Notes: generated from the sequence alone by a model not told the origin. Positions 35,829-47,637 are shown, counted from the stretch's first letter. The stretch is 64,000 bases of DNA from Rhizomys pruinosus (GCA_009823505.1 VZQC01013730.1:641227-705226); one strand, 5' to 3'. A program made the numbers and translations.

Positions 35829-36649
35829 ACCTTCAGGGCAAGACCACACCCAGCTAATCCTCAAACTTTTGAAAGGAAAATACTTTCAGTATTTCTGCTC
35901 CAACAAGTTGAGGGCAGAGAAAAGTTGCAAATGTGGTTGAAATAGGCCAGGGTCCATCCCAAACTTGCAGCCAAACTTGGCAGTTTAATTCACGTAGTGC
36001 TGGCTTTAGAGGCATGAAGTTTGCAAGAGTGAAGGGGTCTTCAGTTCTTGCTCCATGGTTTCAGAGAGCTGCCAAGGTCAGGCAGAGTGCAGCAGGGGTG
36101 TCCCTGAATAAAGAAAGCCTGATAGACCATTGTGTGAAGCTGTGAATGTGAAGCCTGGTTGGCAGCGGAGACCCCATGAAGACATTGGAGATGCCAGAGC
36201 TGTGAGGTATTTGCCAAGGAGAGCTGCATATAGGAAGTGGTACCAGCCTAAGGAAGATATCCATGTTGCATGCAATCCTAGAAGAGCTGAGTCATCTAAA
36301 CCCTTTGGAAGTAAATTTCCAGAAGTCACACATGGAGCTACTGGACTTGGTGTTTGCCCTGGTGATTTTCAGTCTTGTTTTGGTCCAGTATTTCCTCACT
36401 ATGCCTCTATTCCTCCCTTTTGGAATGGGAATGTGTATTCAGTTCCACTGTATGTTGGGAGTATGTAATTTGCCTTTTGATTTTAGAGGAGCTTACAGTT
36501 AAGAGATTAGCCTGGGTCTCAGAAGAGACTTTGGACTGTATACTTTTGAATAGAATTGAGACTGGTAAAGACTATGGGACTTTTAAGGTTGGACCAAGTG
36601 CATTTTGCATTTTATATGGTCATAAGCCTATGGGGGCCAGGGAGTGGAA

Positions 36650-36974
36650 TGTGGTGGTTTGAATGAGAATGTCTCAAATATGTTCTGGAAGGTCTTAGAA
36701 GGTGTGGTTGTGCTGGAGGAAGTACATCATTGGAGGCAGGCTTAGTGAGTTTAACAAGCCTTGCTGTCTCCAGTCTCTCTCGCTCTCTCTGCTTCCTGTG
36801 CTCATTGTGAGATGTGACCCTCGGCTTGCTGCTCTAGCCCTGGCCTCCATGCTTCCCAGTACAATGGACTCTGATTCCCTGGAACCATCAATTGTGAGCT
36901 CAAATAAACTCTTCCTTTTATAAGTTCCCTTGCTCATGGTGGTTTATCACAGCAACAGAAAAGTGACTAATACA
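36650..36974 (+). repeat. MaLR 3' LTR
   Basis: 325 bases, TG...CA, matching the 5' LTR apart from the TC tract and a short deletion. The visible substitutions between the two LTRs indicate an old insertion. Confidence 0.88.
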
Positions 36975-36979
36975 GGGAC

Positions 36980-37790
36980 CAATTATAGAACATGTATTTT
37001 GGGTGGAGTTCTGGAAGTTGCACAAAGGAAGAGATTGAGCAATAGGAAGAAATGGATTTAAATGACGTAAGTACACCGTAAAAAGTAGGAAATGTTGGAA
37101 TACTACCAGGAATTCCAAAACTCTTGGGTGCTCATTTTATTGTTTTATGGATGGTTGATAATATATACTAGAAATTCAAAATAAATGTTGATAACCTTTA
37201 AGTATGATTCACATAATAGGCCTTTTGTAGCTTATCTAACATATAAATAATTCCAAATCAACTTCATATGCCCTAGATTTCTTCAAAACATAAGATAAAC
37301 AAGTGCTATGTCCACTTTTGCCTTAATGAAATTAAGTTGTCCTTCATGAACACATTTAGTATATACTTGAAAATTTTATGAAAGCATTAGTTACAAAAAT
37401 CTTCTGAATATACTGAAAAGAGATTCTAGAAGCCAATCAAGCATACTCTAACAAAATTATACATACTTTGTATTTATTCACACTAAATTAAAACTTTAAG
37501 TAAATTTTATCCTAGAACTTTGATGGCACTTGCCGTAGTGAACTCTGGAAGAAAGTCCCTAGAGGGGCTTTGACGGCTTCCTAGGTATGTGATAATATTT
37601 ATTGACATAGTGTACAAAGCCTGATATGTATACTTGTATGTCTTAAAATCAGGGATAATATATAATTTCTTAAAAAATACAGTGAATATGGAGGAGTGCT
37701 TTGAAATATTGCATTCTGAATATCTATAGCTATTTTACTTGGGAACTAGAAAGAGCTAAGGTTTTCCCTAAGTGACTTGCACAAGGTAAA
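36980..37790. other. Possible L1 3' end, then nothing recognised
   Basis: About 36,980-37,080 has a purine-rich run ending aatggatttaaatgacgtaa that fits the end of an L1 3' UTR interrupted by the provirus. The remainder is unassigned AT-rich sequence. Confidence 0.4.
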
Positions 37791-37844
37791 GCCAGTTAAA
37801 ATTCCAACATAAATGAAGGGGTTGCTTTCTTGCCCACATTTCTT

Positions 37845-37985
37845 ATTGAAGAGTTTCTGATAGCTGCTGGATGAGGGAGAGTCATTTTTCTTTGAGGATG
37901 TAGCCACCGGTACATTTCCTGTGTTCTACTGCATACACACATCTGTGAACATATAGGCAAGCATGAAACAAAATAAGTAAGTTAC
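37845..37985 (+). repeat. L1 3' UTR fragment
   Basis: tgatagctgctggatgaggg, agtcatttttctttgagga and tgtagccaccggta follow the L1 3' UTR order (tgctgggggaggg, tcatcttctttagggatgtggcc). Confidence 0.7.
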
Positions 37986-38003
37986 CAAAAAAGAAGACAT
38001 TTA

Positions 38004-38219
38004 GGGACTGGAGAGAGGGCTCAGTGATTAAGAGTGCTGACTGCTCTTGCAGAGGACCAGAGTTTGATCCCAGCACCCATGACTAAGAACCATCTTTAAC
38101 TCCAGTTCCAGGGGAAAGGGACGCCCTCTTCTGACCTCTGCAGCATTGCACGACATGGATGCCCCAACCTATATGCAGACAGTACACTCATACACATAAA
38201 AAAAAAATAATAAATAATC
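38004..38219 (+). repeat. B2 SINE, first of tandem pair
   Basis: gggactggagagagggctcag head to acacataaaaaaaaaataat tail; somewhat diverged. The second B2 starts one base after its tail. Confidence 0.93.
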
Positions 38220-38220
38220 A

Positions 38221-38470
38221 GGCTGGAGAGATGGCTCAGTCGTTAAGAGCACCGACTGCTCTTGCAGAGGACCCGGGTTTGATCCCCAGCACCCACATGG
38301 TGGTTAAGAACCGTCTGTAATTCCAGTTCCAGGGTAATCGGACACCCTCTCTTGACGTCCAAGGCATTGCACGACATGGGTGCACAAACCTACATGCAGA
38401 CAGTACATTCATACACATACAAAATAAAATTAAAAAAATAAAAATAAATAAAAATAAATAAATAAGTAAA
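38221..38470 (+). repeat. B2 SINE, second of tandem pair
   Basis: Nearer consensus than its neighbour, with gttaagagcaccgactgctc and an expanded AAATA tail. The pair is bordered by gaagacatttag and gaaaacattcag, an imperfect match, as if the second inserted in the tail of the first. Confidence 0.94.
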
Positions 38471-40040
38471 ATTTTAAAAAGGAAAACATTCAGTTTGAAG
38501 GGAGACATGTTGGTGTATGTGGGGGAAGCTTGAAGGCAGGAATTGTGTGCATATGATCACATCTGTTATAGACATGTATGAAGTCCCCAAAGAATGCAAA
38601 ATTATAGTAAAATTCCTAAAAATAAAACATGATTATAAATAGGATCATGGTTTTTTCCTAACAAAATAATTAATGCTAATTGTGTCAGGATTTTAATTAA
38701 AATAAACAGAAAATATGTAGTAAATAGAATATTTTACATCATTCAAAGATTTTATCTTAAATGATAGAAGCACAGTTATTTTTCTTAGTTTCTTAATATG
38801 TGTTTTAATACTTAGCTACTAAAATTGTTTACAAAAATGACATGCATTCACCAGATGTCAATCAAATTATGGAGTGAAATATCTACCAGCCAAAAAGGTA
38901 TACTCTTTTACTGTGACTATTCAAAATCTTCTATTCAATCTTGAGACCAAATTTCATTATTCTTAACTATTTTTACATTACCATGCTGAAGAACCCCAGA
39001 ACATTTTGCTTCTCTCTACAAAATTGGATTGTATTTAAAGTACATTTTCTTCAATATTGAGAGAGATGGAAAGAGAGAAAGAAATGGTGTGTCATATGGT
39101 TATTTTACTATTGATGTAGCCTGAAATTTTCCTTAAAATGTTATCTTCCTGGCCATGCCTAATTTTACTGAACATAATGCTCCAATTACATGTAAGCCAC
39201 AAATGACAGGCTTTCATTCTTTCCTGTGGCACATTAGTATCCCAAGGTGTGTAATGTACCACATGCTCCTAATCCATGTATCAGTTGATAAATACTATGT
39301 TACCTTCTTGGCTAATGTGAATTGTGCTGAAGTCAACATAAGAATGGTGGTGTTTCTTTGACATCTTGATTTTATTTCCTTTGCATATATACACCATGGT
39401 AGGATGCCTGAATCATATGCTGCTTTCTTTTATTTTTTGAAAGCTCCATAAGTGCTGCACCTGCTTTCCTTGATATGCCATAGCACTCCATTTCCTGAGA
39501 TTATATGTGTCCGATGGGCAATGTTAAAGTTATAGCAATCCATATTACTTAACATTTTCTGCTTAGTCGTGAGGTAATAAAATTATCTCCTGCTTCCTAA
39601 TTGAAGCTAGGAACACCTGGTGTCATATCTTATTAGTCAAATTTCCTTCAAGCTTCTTTGGAAGCAGAGAGTATATATCATTATACTCAATATACTAATG
39701 CATTTCCATGAATATTGTCTATTTTTTATCTCCTTCAAAAATATAGGACCAAAAGAGAAAACAAAAAGAAAATTTAATTTTTTAATAAATTTAAAAATGA
39801 AACATATCAAAATATATGGAACACGAAAAGGCAGTCCTAAGTGGATAGTTTATAGTACTGTCAACATGAAAAAAAAAATGGGTGAGATCTCATTCATCTA
39901 TATTCATCTATATTCACAAAACTGGATTAGTTTATTAAATCAAAATAAAGCAAACTAAAATTAAATCAAAATAAACCAACAATTTAAATAGACCCATAAC
40001 GACCAAAGAAATATAAAGAGTAAATAAAATCTTCCATCTG
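38471..40040. other. No recognisable feature
   Basis: 1.6 kb AT-rich and unassigned. Open frames at 39,155-39,361 and 39,620-39,958 have no recognisable content. Confidence 0.45.
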
Positions 40041-40210
40041 GGGGGCTAAGAGAATGCTCAGTTGTTAAGATCACTGGCTGCTGTTTCTGCAGAACTAGGT
40101 TCAGTTCCCAGCCCCAGAGGGCACCTGCAAACCATCTGTAATTCCCTTTCCAAGGGAACTGATGCCCTCTTCTGACCTTCATGTGCATTGAATGATGCAG
40201 ATGCACTTAT
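40041..40210 (+). repeat. Old B2 SINE
   Basis: gggggctaagagaatgctcag head, ggttcagttcccagccccag and gatgccctcttctgacc; lacks the tail. Confidence 0.85.
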
Positions 40211-40391
40211 AGTTATTCTTAAGATGCCTTAGCCTGTGAATATCCTTTGATTGATAGTGGAAATGGAGATGTATAAAAAGGGATGTGGATTAGAAACATG
40301 TCATACTTTGAGTGAGAGTTACTTAAACCAATTCACCAGACAGATGGATGGCTGCGTGTAGAAATTATATGTCAGCAAATCTCTCTTCTTT

Positions 40392-40653
40392 GGTTGCTTT
40401 CTTTCTTTTAAATTTTATTTATTTCTGTGTATGAATGTACTGTCTGCATGTAGGTCTGTGCACCCATGTCGTGCAATGCCGCAGAAGTCAGAAGAGGGTG
40501 TAGGATTCCCCTGGAACTGGAGTTCTCCTGGAATTGGAGTTACAGACGGTTCTCAGCCGCCAAGTGGGTGCTGGGGATCGAACACAGGTCCTCTGAAAGA
40601 GCAGTCGGTGCTCTTAACCACTAGGCTATCTCTCCAGCCCCGGTTGCTTTCTT
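40392..40653 (-). repeat. B2 SINE, 12-bp target duplication
   Basis: Complete complemented B2 (about 40,405-40,641). ggttgctttctt at 40,392-40,403 and 40,642-40,653. Keeps CpGs; young copy. Confidence 0.95.
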
Positions 40654-41177
40654 ATTATCAAAATATAATGCATGTTTTCTTCTTGATATTACTCTAACCT
40701 GTCTCTACTCACCCTCAGTCAAATGCTTTGCTGCTCTCCTCAACTCTTGAAAGTTGTACAACTTAGTATTTAACACTGTGTGAGTTAAAGACTGTGAGGC
40801 CTCTCATTTGAATAGAATTTTGTCTGAGACTTTTCTAAATAATACCATGAATTTTTTTGATTGTTATATTAGTGGGATAATTTCATCATTATCCATTTGT
40901 GATCAAGTAGATAGATCACTGTAATTGTAATACATGTACTGCATTTCTCTTTTACAAACTTCCTTAAACACGTTCAAGAAAGGAATCTAGCTCATTTTAC
41001 TGTGAATTATTCCAAATATGGTGAAGTTTCTTTGGAATTCTAAATCAAAGATGGATAACTGCAATTTTGTGATGGTTGTAAATGAAAAGTGGGTCTACTT
41101 CATTACAGATTAAAGAAATTCAATTTAAGCCAGGACATCAGCAACAGAAACTTGAAATAAAAACATTTTTACACACT
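40654..41177. other. No recognisable feature
   Basis: Unassigned. Confidence 0.45.
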
Positions 41178-41400
41178 GGCATGGAGAGATTGCTCAGGAT
41201 TTAGGAGCACCGACTGCTCTTGCAGATGACCAGGGTTCGATTTCCAGCACCCACGTGGTGGCTAAGAACTGTCTTCAACTCTAGTTCCAGGGGAATCCAA
41301 CACCCTCTACTGACCTCCGCGGCATTGCACAACACGGGTGCACCAACCTACATGCGGACAGTACACTCATACACATAAAAGATAATAAATAAATAAAATG
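41178..41400 (+). repeat. B2 SINE
   Basis: ggcatggagagattgctcag head, gttcgatttccagcaccc, cattgcacaacacgggtgca 3' part, and AAATA tail. Confidence 0.93.
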
Positions 41401-41444
41401 AAAAACATGCATCATGGAATTATTTAAAAAAGGGTACTATTGTT

Positions 41445-41645
41445 CTTGTGGCAGACTCAGGTTCTATTACTAGCACCCACATGGTGGCTAACGACCACCT
41501 GTAACTCCAGTTCAAGGGGATCCAATGCCCTCTTCTAACCTCCACTAGCATTGCACAACACAGCTGCCCTTACACACGTAGGGATATCGTGCAGGCATAT
41601 TGCACTGATACACATAAAAATTAAAATAATAAATAAAATATTTTA
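41445..41645 (+). repeat. B2-like SINE, 5' truncated
   Basis: Starts within the body (gttcttgtggcagactcagg) and runs through tagcacccacatggtggcta to an A/T tail; has extra sequence (acgtagggatatcgtgcagg) in its 3' part. Confidence 0.85.
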
Positions 41646-41769
41646 AAATGTTAGCAAAGTCTGAAAATAAAGTATAAGTTAATTCCAAAACACATTTAGG
41701 GATTTACAATTGAACAGTAAATATGCATTCAGGTAAAAAGACATTTAAATTTACAGTAAACTTCTGCAT

Positions 41770-41935
41770 CATAAGAGTTAAAAAAAAGCCCGAGAAAAAG
41801 ATGCAAGACAGGAGTTAACATGTATGGCAGAATGCATGAGTTAGAAGAGGGGGCAGGGATGGAGGAAGGGATCAAATTTTAATTAAGAAATGTCATATGA
41901 CATGTAGAAAAGCTCAAAAAATTAAGAGAAAAAAT
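41770..41935 (+). repeat. L1-like 3' end
   Basis: tatggcagaatgcatgag and a short purine tract (aggaagggatcaaa) match the 3' end of the L1-like family at 7391-7598; no clear A-tail remains. Confidence 0.65.
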
Positions 41936-42048
41936 TTAACAAACATTATTACTTCACACCCTTATGTGATTTCCATTCCAATTACAAGATAGTACAAGAT
42001 TTACTTGGAATACAGATAGTCATGTGTTACATTATAGAACATATATTT

Positions 42049-42304
42049 AAAAATAAAGTAGTGGGTGCTGGAGAGATGGCCTAGCGGTTAAGAGCGCTGA
42101 CTGCTCTTGCAGAAGACCCGGGTTCAATCCCCAGCACCCACATGGCGGCTGAGAACCGTCTGTAACTCCAATTCCAAGGGAATCTGACGCCCTCTTCTGA
42201 TCTCCGCAGCATTGCACGACACGGGTGCACAAACCTACACGCAGACAATGGATTCATATACATAAATTAAAACAAAAAAAAATAAAAAAAAAATAAAGTA
42301 GTGG
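42049..42304 (+). repeat. B2 SINE, 16-bp target duplication
   Basis: Near-consensus B2 (42,065-42,288). aaataaagtagtgg, plus preceding A's, is duplicated at 42,049-42,064 and 42,289-42,304. Immediately abuts a B1. Confidence 0.95.
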
Positions 42305-42484
42305 ATGTGGTGGCACTCACCTTTAATCCCAGCACTCTGAAGACAGAGGCAGGTGGATCATTGTTAGTTCAATGCCAGCCTGGTCTACATAGTGAGTTCC
42401 AGGACAGCTGAGGACAGAGGGAAACCCCATCTCAAAACCAAACCAAACCAAACCAAACCAAGCCAAACCCAACCTAACCAAACC
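42302..42484 (+). repeat. B1 SINE with (AACCA)n tail
   Basis: Head-to-tail B1 (gtggatgtggtggcactcac to ccccatctcaaaac) whose tail is a pentanucleotide array of about ten AACCA units (42,436-42,484), another case of tail-seeded microsatellite. Confidence 0.92.
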
Positions 42485-43089
42485 ACAGAATGCATATCAA
42501 ATTAAATTGTATATTGGACATCCTCAATCTTACAATTGTCTCCATATCCCCTCTGAGAACGTGGAATTACATACTCTGCTCTCATATTTATCACATATCT
42601 CATGATTTAAACCCATGTCGACATGATTTAACCTAACCTCCCTTTTCCCCATGCCCACATTCTTTGTCATAATATGTAGAACAGACAGAGAACTCTTAAG
42701 ATCAGCTCATTTGTTTCTTTCATACAATGGTGTCAGAATATAGCTTTCATTCTTTTATGGCTTATTTGCGTATTTTGCATGGCAATGTGGAGAGTAACTC
42801 TTCTGATATGAAGTTTTCTTACTCCCATTGTCAAATAATGTATTTGATGTCCTTACAACATTGATGTTAATATTTTAATTTCCTATATGACTGTCTGCTC
42901 ATGGTACAGTTTATTACTATGAAAATATAGGCTGCAAAATAAAACGAATAAAATTTCTTAATAGAATCTTAGTCCAAATTATGATGTTGGTTAGCAATCT
43001 CACATCTTTATCAGTGCCAGAGTTTCAGAAAGGTTGAAATTTTGTTCCAACTTAAATGATCATTAGATTTATGTACTTAAATCAATGTA
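42485..43089. other. No recognisable feature
   Basis: Unassigned. Confidence 0.45.
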
Positions 43090-43364
43090 TGTATTTGTTA
43101 CATTAATTTATGTATGTTAAACAATTTTTGGGATGAAATGAACTCTTTATATATGATCTCTTGCATAGTTGCTTGAATTTGGTTCACAAATATTCTATTG
43201 AGAATTTTTGAGTATATATTCATCAGGACAATTTGGCAATAATCCATTGTTTGTATTGTGTCTTTACCTGGATTTAGTGTAATAATTTCAATGACTGAGC
43301 TTGATAGTGGCCATTCCTGGTCTAATTTATAGAGCATAACACAGTTGACATGTTTAAAATACAA
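43090..43364 (-). repeat. L1 ORF2 reverse-transcriptase fragment, decayed
   Basis: Minus-strand translation contains LNPGKDTIQTMDYCQIVLMN then IYSKILNRIFVNQIQ, matching the L1 RT pattern PKPGKD...[22 protein letters not shown]. Lies just upstream of a plus-strand L1 3' UTR. Confidence 0.82.
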
Positions 43365-43479
43365 GACAAATGAACAATATTATAAGTATTTTCATCATAC
43401 CTAAGTATGCATGGATGAACAGGTCATAGACCCTGGAGCAGTACCTGCCTCTGACTCTCCCAGACCCCAACAATTTCTG

Positions 43480-44135
43480 ACTGTATTCTAAATATGTATT
43501 CTAAATATGTATTCTGTATTTTCATGTAAGGTTTCTTTTCAAACAAATGAAGATGGTTACAAAGTTTCATAGGTGGTAAAAATGAAGAAAATAAGTGATT
43601 GTGAAGTAGTCTGCCCTGACTGATACATCTACAATGTAATTTGTACAATGTAGGGTCAGGGGACATTGCATAATTCGGGAGAGAAAGACTGTAAGAACTA
43701 GAGGAACAAGACACCTGCTGCTGTATAATACTTTCTGAATTGGATAGATGAACAATGCTTAGGGAATCTCACAGTGTGATAGATTTAAAAGGTATGCATG
43801 ATGACAAAGACAGTTGACATGCCAATATAAATGGAATTTTCACAATGTCCCACCTCCAGAAGAAGAGCTGAGGGAGAGACAACCAGTTTTCTTCAGGGAG
43901 TATATCTCTGATAAGTTATTTAATCCTAGGTGGCCAGCACTGATTACATGCAAACAGAGCAGAAATAAATGGATTCAATACATTATATATCTTTATATGC
44001 ATATTTCTCTATGTATGTAGATGCAATAATAATCTAATAGGATAAGAAATTAAGATGAGGACAAGAAAGGAGTTGGGGGGCAGTGGCAATGATGCAAATA
44101 TCATGTAAGAAATTCTCAAATAAAAATAGTATTCA
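43480..44135 (+). repeat. L1 3' UTR
   Basis: In order: gatacatctacaatgtaat, gacattgcataattcgggag, gactgtaagaactagagga, gacagttgacatgccaata, a decayed gtggccagcactgatta block, purine tract near 44,060, and aagaaattctcaaataaaaa at the end. Matches a rodent L1 3' UTR. A 19-base ctaaatatgtattctaaat tandem sits at 43,488-43,515. Confidence 0.78.
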
Positions 44136-44394
44136 TTCCATATATATCAAATAACATTTTATAGATATGAGATAGACTCAATTGAGCTAAGATACAGCTG
44201 AAATTTCTTTGGTCCTTTTTAGTTAAAAGACTATCTATGGATCAGGGTGTGTTATTGAAATCAACTTATATTACTATACACAAAATTATCTGACATTTTA
44301 TATCTTTTCATTTATGTTTATAAAATACAGTTGATTCATGTTCATGGAAAACTGTTACACGTTTTTGATTACTCATTTATTTTATTAAATTCCA

Positions 44395-44598
44395 ATTTTG
44401 CTCTCACAGTTCCTGGAGAATTCTCGAAGTTGTGAGCTCTCAGTTTTTGGCCTCTGTCTTCATTTCTACTGTTTGCTGTCACTATTTCTCTCCATGACAG
44501 GCTCTTATCCCTCTGGAATTATAAACTTGATAAATACTTCCTTCTATAAATTCCCCTGATTATGATGTTTTATCATAGCCACAGAAAAAGTAACTAAA
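44395..44598 (+). repeat. MaLR-type LTR fragment
   Basis: tccctctggaattataaact, cttccttctataaattcccc and tttatcatagccacagaaaa then gtaactaa are the last 200 bases of a MaLR LTR. The 5' half is absent. Confidence 0.75.
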
Positions 44599-44649
44599 TA
44601 AAATAAGTATAAAATATTTTGTTAACCTAATTCTCCTGCTTATGAATAT

Positions 44650-44830
44650 CTTTTACATTATGGACACACTCTGTACAAATGATGTGTACTTAACCTTACA
44701 AACTAAAAGTTAATATTCTTGGCTTATTTATAATGTAAACAAGCTTACTGAGCCATGTATTTTTCTTGTGATCTGAGCATATGACCTTAATCCCTCATGA
44801 CTCTTCCTTGCCCTCCACTCAAAATAGTAC
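44650..44830 (+). repeat. Unidentified dispersed repeat, copy 1
   Basis: Resembles 46,340-46,500: both contain ataatgtaaacaagct, gagccatgt and atgaccttaatcc / atgaccttgatcc in the same order. Family unknown. Confidence 0.5.
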
Positions 44831-45374
44831 ATGGATGTGTTTATTCATGTTTTCATATTAAAACATCAAACATAGTAAGGACCACTTATCTCATTGCAAA
44901 CAATGAGAAAAATTGATAAGATCTGTTTATGATTATGTTGATCTAAGTCTAGGAATCAGAAAGGGGAAAATTCTTCTCTTGGCAGGAAAAGAGTATTACG
45001 TCCCCCATTTAATGATGGATATGCCATTTAAATAAAAGAAAGAGCCAGCCTTGTTTTATTGAAATAATGTATCTGTTTTAGGCCTTGTTCTAAAATCACA
45101 GTTCTGACAGAAATATGCAGGAACGGTTTCTCTGCTGTTGAGGTCTGCTCTTGGCATTAAAAGAGGTCAGAGTTAAGCTTGCTTTTTCAAGGTATAGCTG
45201 TAATGAGATGTGTTAAATGCTGCATATATATTCACAGATATTTAGGCTTGTTCTTTCACATTCACTTTTGTTAAATTATATAAAATGAGCCAGGTAGTAC
45301 ATCCTTAATAATTTTATTTCATTTTCAACAAATATTGGGACCTAAAATCATTTGATTACATGTTATTTAAAATG
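44831..45374. other. No recognisable feature
   Basis: Unassigned. Confidence 0.4.
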
Positions 45375-45580
45375 CCTTTATCATTTTCATTTTATGTGAA
45401 TGAGTGTTTTGCCTATTTGTATGTAAGTGCACCTGTGTCACAGAGGTCAGAAGAGGTCATCAGACCCCCCTGGATCTGGAGGAAAGCATACTTTTTAGCC
45501 ACCATGGGGATGCTAGGAACTGATCTGGTCCTCTTCAAGAACAGCCAGGTCTCTAACTGCTGAGCCATCATTCAAACCCT
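45375..45580 (-). repeat. B3-like SINE
   Basis: tgaatgagtgttttgcc, gtcagaagaggtcatcagac, gccaccatggggatgctagg and aactgctgagccatcattc: a complemented B3/B2. Confidence 0.85.
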
Positions 45581-46064
45581 GTATTATATGCAATTTTAAC
45601 ATGATACTTAATACCTGCAATAGAAGACTTTATTTAACATATCTATCTTTTTATTACATCTTGTTGTTCACTAAGACAGCACATTTTGTATATTCTAAAA
45701 TAAATAAAATCCTGAATTATAAAGAAAAATGATCCATAAGCAAAGGAGAAATTTAAGGAAATATGTAGACATGTAGAACAAGGCATAGACAGCTTTCTTG
45801 TCAAATTCCCTCTAAATTAGGAGAAATGTGCCTGCTCAAGTATATGGAAAATATATCATTTGAGACAGAACATTTTAACATATACCCAATGTGAATGAGA
45901 TGTGTCAGACAACATGGGCATACTATTATAGGTGTAAATTTATTCAAAGTGAGATTTTCTACTTGTACCTTATGGAAAGAGGCAAATTTGAACAGTGTAG
46001 ATATCAGAAAAGCTGTATTAAATAAGATTTATAAGGAAGTATATAATTGAATTTTTCTCTTTGG
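45581..46064. other. No recognisable feature
   Basis: Unassigned. Confidence 0.45.
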
Positions 46065-46150
46065 CACATCTCTGTGAGATCACATTCAGCCTGGTTTACA
46101 TAGTGGGCCATTATAGCTGGGGCAACAGACAGACTGAATCTCAAAAAATA
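46065..46150 (+). repeat. Truncated old B1 SINE
   Basis: atctctgtgagatcacattc, agcctggtttacatagtg and gactgaatctcaaaaaata: the 3' half of a B1. Confidence 0.75.
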
Positions 46151-46339
46151 TTTTTTTTTAAATGAATTTTTCTAAATTTAAACCATTATTTTTTCTGCAC
46201 TATAGGGGCCTGCAGACTTCTGTAGAATTGTTCTAGTTTTCTTTCTCAGGATATATATTTGTTAGCTTTTACTACAGTTCTCTCTTCAACTGATACTGGC
46301 TATTTCTCCTGCATTAAACTATAGAAATTACATAAAAAT

Positions 46340-46500
46340 CGGACAGATTCTGTACAGGACAAATGAATTTTACTCAATCTTACACCCAAATCTACTAGTT
46401 ATAATGTAAACAAGCTCACGGAGCCATGTGCTCTGGTAACCTGTGCTATGACCTTGATCCTTCAGGATCCCACTTTGTTCCCCAACCAAGACAGAGTGAA
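46340..46500 (+). repeat. Unidentified dispersed repeat, copy 2
   Basis: Partner of 44,650-44,830. Neither copy has SINE or LTR signatures that I recognise. Confidence 0.5.
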
Positions 46501-47400
46501 TTTTGGTATGCTTGAATGAGCATTTTAAAATGCTGGACACAGCATATTCATGTTCCTATCCTTACTGGAAGCATGAAGAATTGAGAATGCTTGACAAGGT
46601 ATATATGAGATAATTTTTAGAACAAGATTGCCTGATAAGATAAGGAGGAATCCAAGGTGTGTTTCCTCAGCAGATGCTGTAAAAACAGTTTTGAATAAAA
46701 TTATAGATGGGGCCTGGCTCTGCATAGTATCGTGAAGAATCTCAAGGAACAAATTTACAAGGTTCATTCCTACTTTTTGTTAAAAGTTAACACCAAGAGT
46801 CAGGCTGATAATTTTTTATTCATGACCAAGCATAATGTTTCTCAGGAAGGCTTCATTAGACACAGGAATCACTTTCCTGTCCATGTAGCTTTTGAAATTG
46901 AAGTTATGTTTAGTAAATGAATAATTATTCTGAAATTACCATCATTCTACAGGGTCCAGATGTCATATATAACATGTTAGGAGATAAAGTGTTCTCATCA
47001 TTACCTATTTCCTGTCCATTTATTCAGGATTTTATTCAATATGAATATAAATATTCATGTTTTTATTTAGCTTGAATAGAATGAAATCAGATAATCCTTT
47101 CATTTTCTTCTAAAAAATGGATTTTGTGAGCTCTTCTTTTCCACTCTTCTTTTGCTTGTCTTCCCTGTCTTCTACCTTCATTCTTCTCTTTAAAATTTCA
47201 GCTTTTTCCATCTCTCCCTAATTCATCCTCATGTCATTGTCTCAAAGTGCTTATGACACTTATATAATCCACCATTTTAATCTAAGAACATGAACACAGT
47301 TGTCTCCTTCCCTCTGATTATGAAATTTTAATCTTTTTATTATTTCATGGAATCCTTGTTTATTTGTTTAATGCAATCTATGATATCTTCAATACAGAGT
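46501..47400. other. No recognisable feature
   Basis: Unassigned; open frames 46,525-46,767 (-) and 46,732-46,920 (+) have no recognisable content. Confidence 0.4.
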
Positions 47401-47401
47401 C

Positions 47402-47637
47402 AAATTTATTTATTTTTATTTTATGTACTATTTTATTATTTTTATTTTATGTGCATGAGTGTATTGCCTACATATATCTAAGTGCACCCATGATAAAATG
47501 CCTATGGAAGTCAGATGATCACCCGGGACTGGAGTTATGGATGATTGTTAGCTGCCACGCAGGTGCTGGTAATTGAATCCTGGTCCTCTGCAAAAGCAAC
47601 AAGTGCTCTTAACTGCTGAGCCATCTCTACAGGCCCT
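47402..47637 (-). repeat. B3-like SINE
   Basis: T/A-rich tail, ggactggagttatggatgat, gcaggtgctggtaattgaa and ctgagccatctctacaggcc. agagtcaa lies on both sides (about 47,396 and 47,638). Confidence 0.88.

Larger units (their letters stand above)
34746..36979 (+). mobile_element. MaLR-type (ORR1-like) provirus with 5-bp target duplication
   Basis: Left LTR 34,751-35,169 and right LTR 36,650-36,974 both start tgtggtggttt and end gtgactaataca, and share caggcttagtgagtttaaca and gctcaaataaactcttcctt (polyA signal). The internal region starts ttattttggtaccagagagt, a tRNA-Leu-like primer site region, and ends in a purine tract (gggggccagggagtggaa). gggac flanks the element at 34,746-34,750 and 36,975-36,979, the 5-bp duplication expected for ERVL/MaLR. 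No retroviral genes are visible; the family is known to be non-autonomous. The flanks look like L1 3' UTR. Confidence 0.9.
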
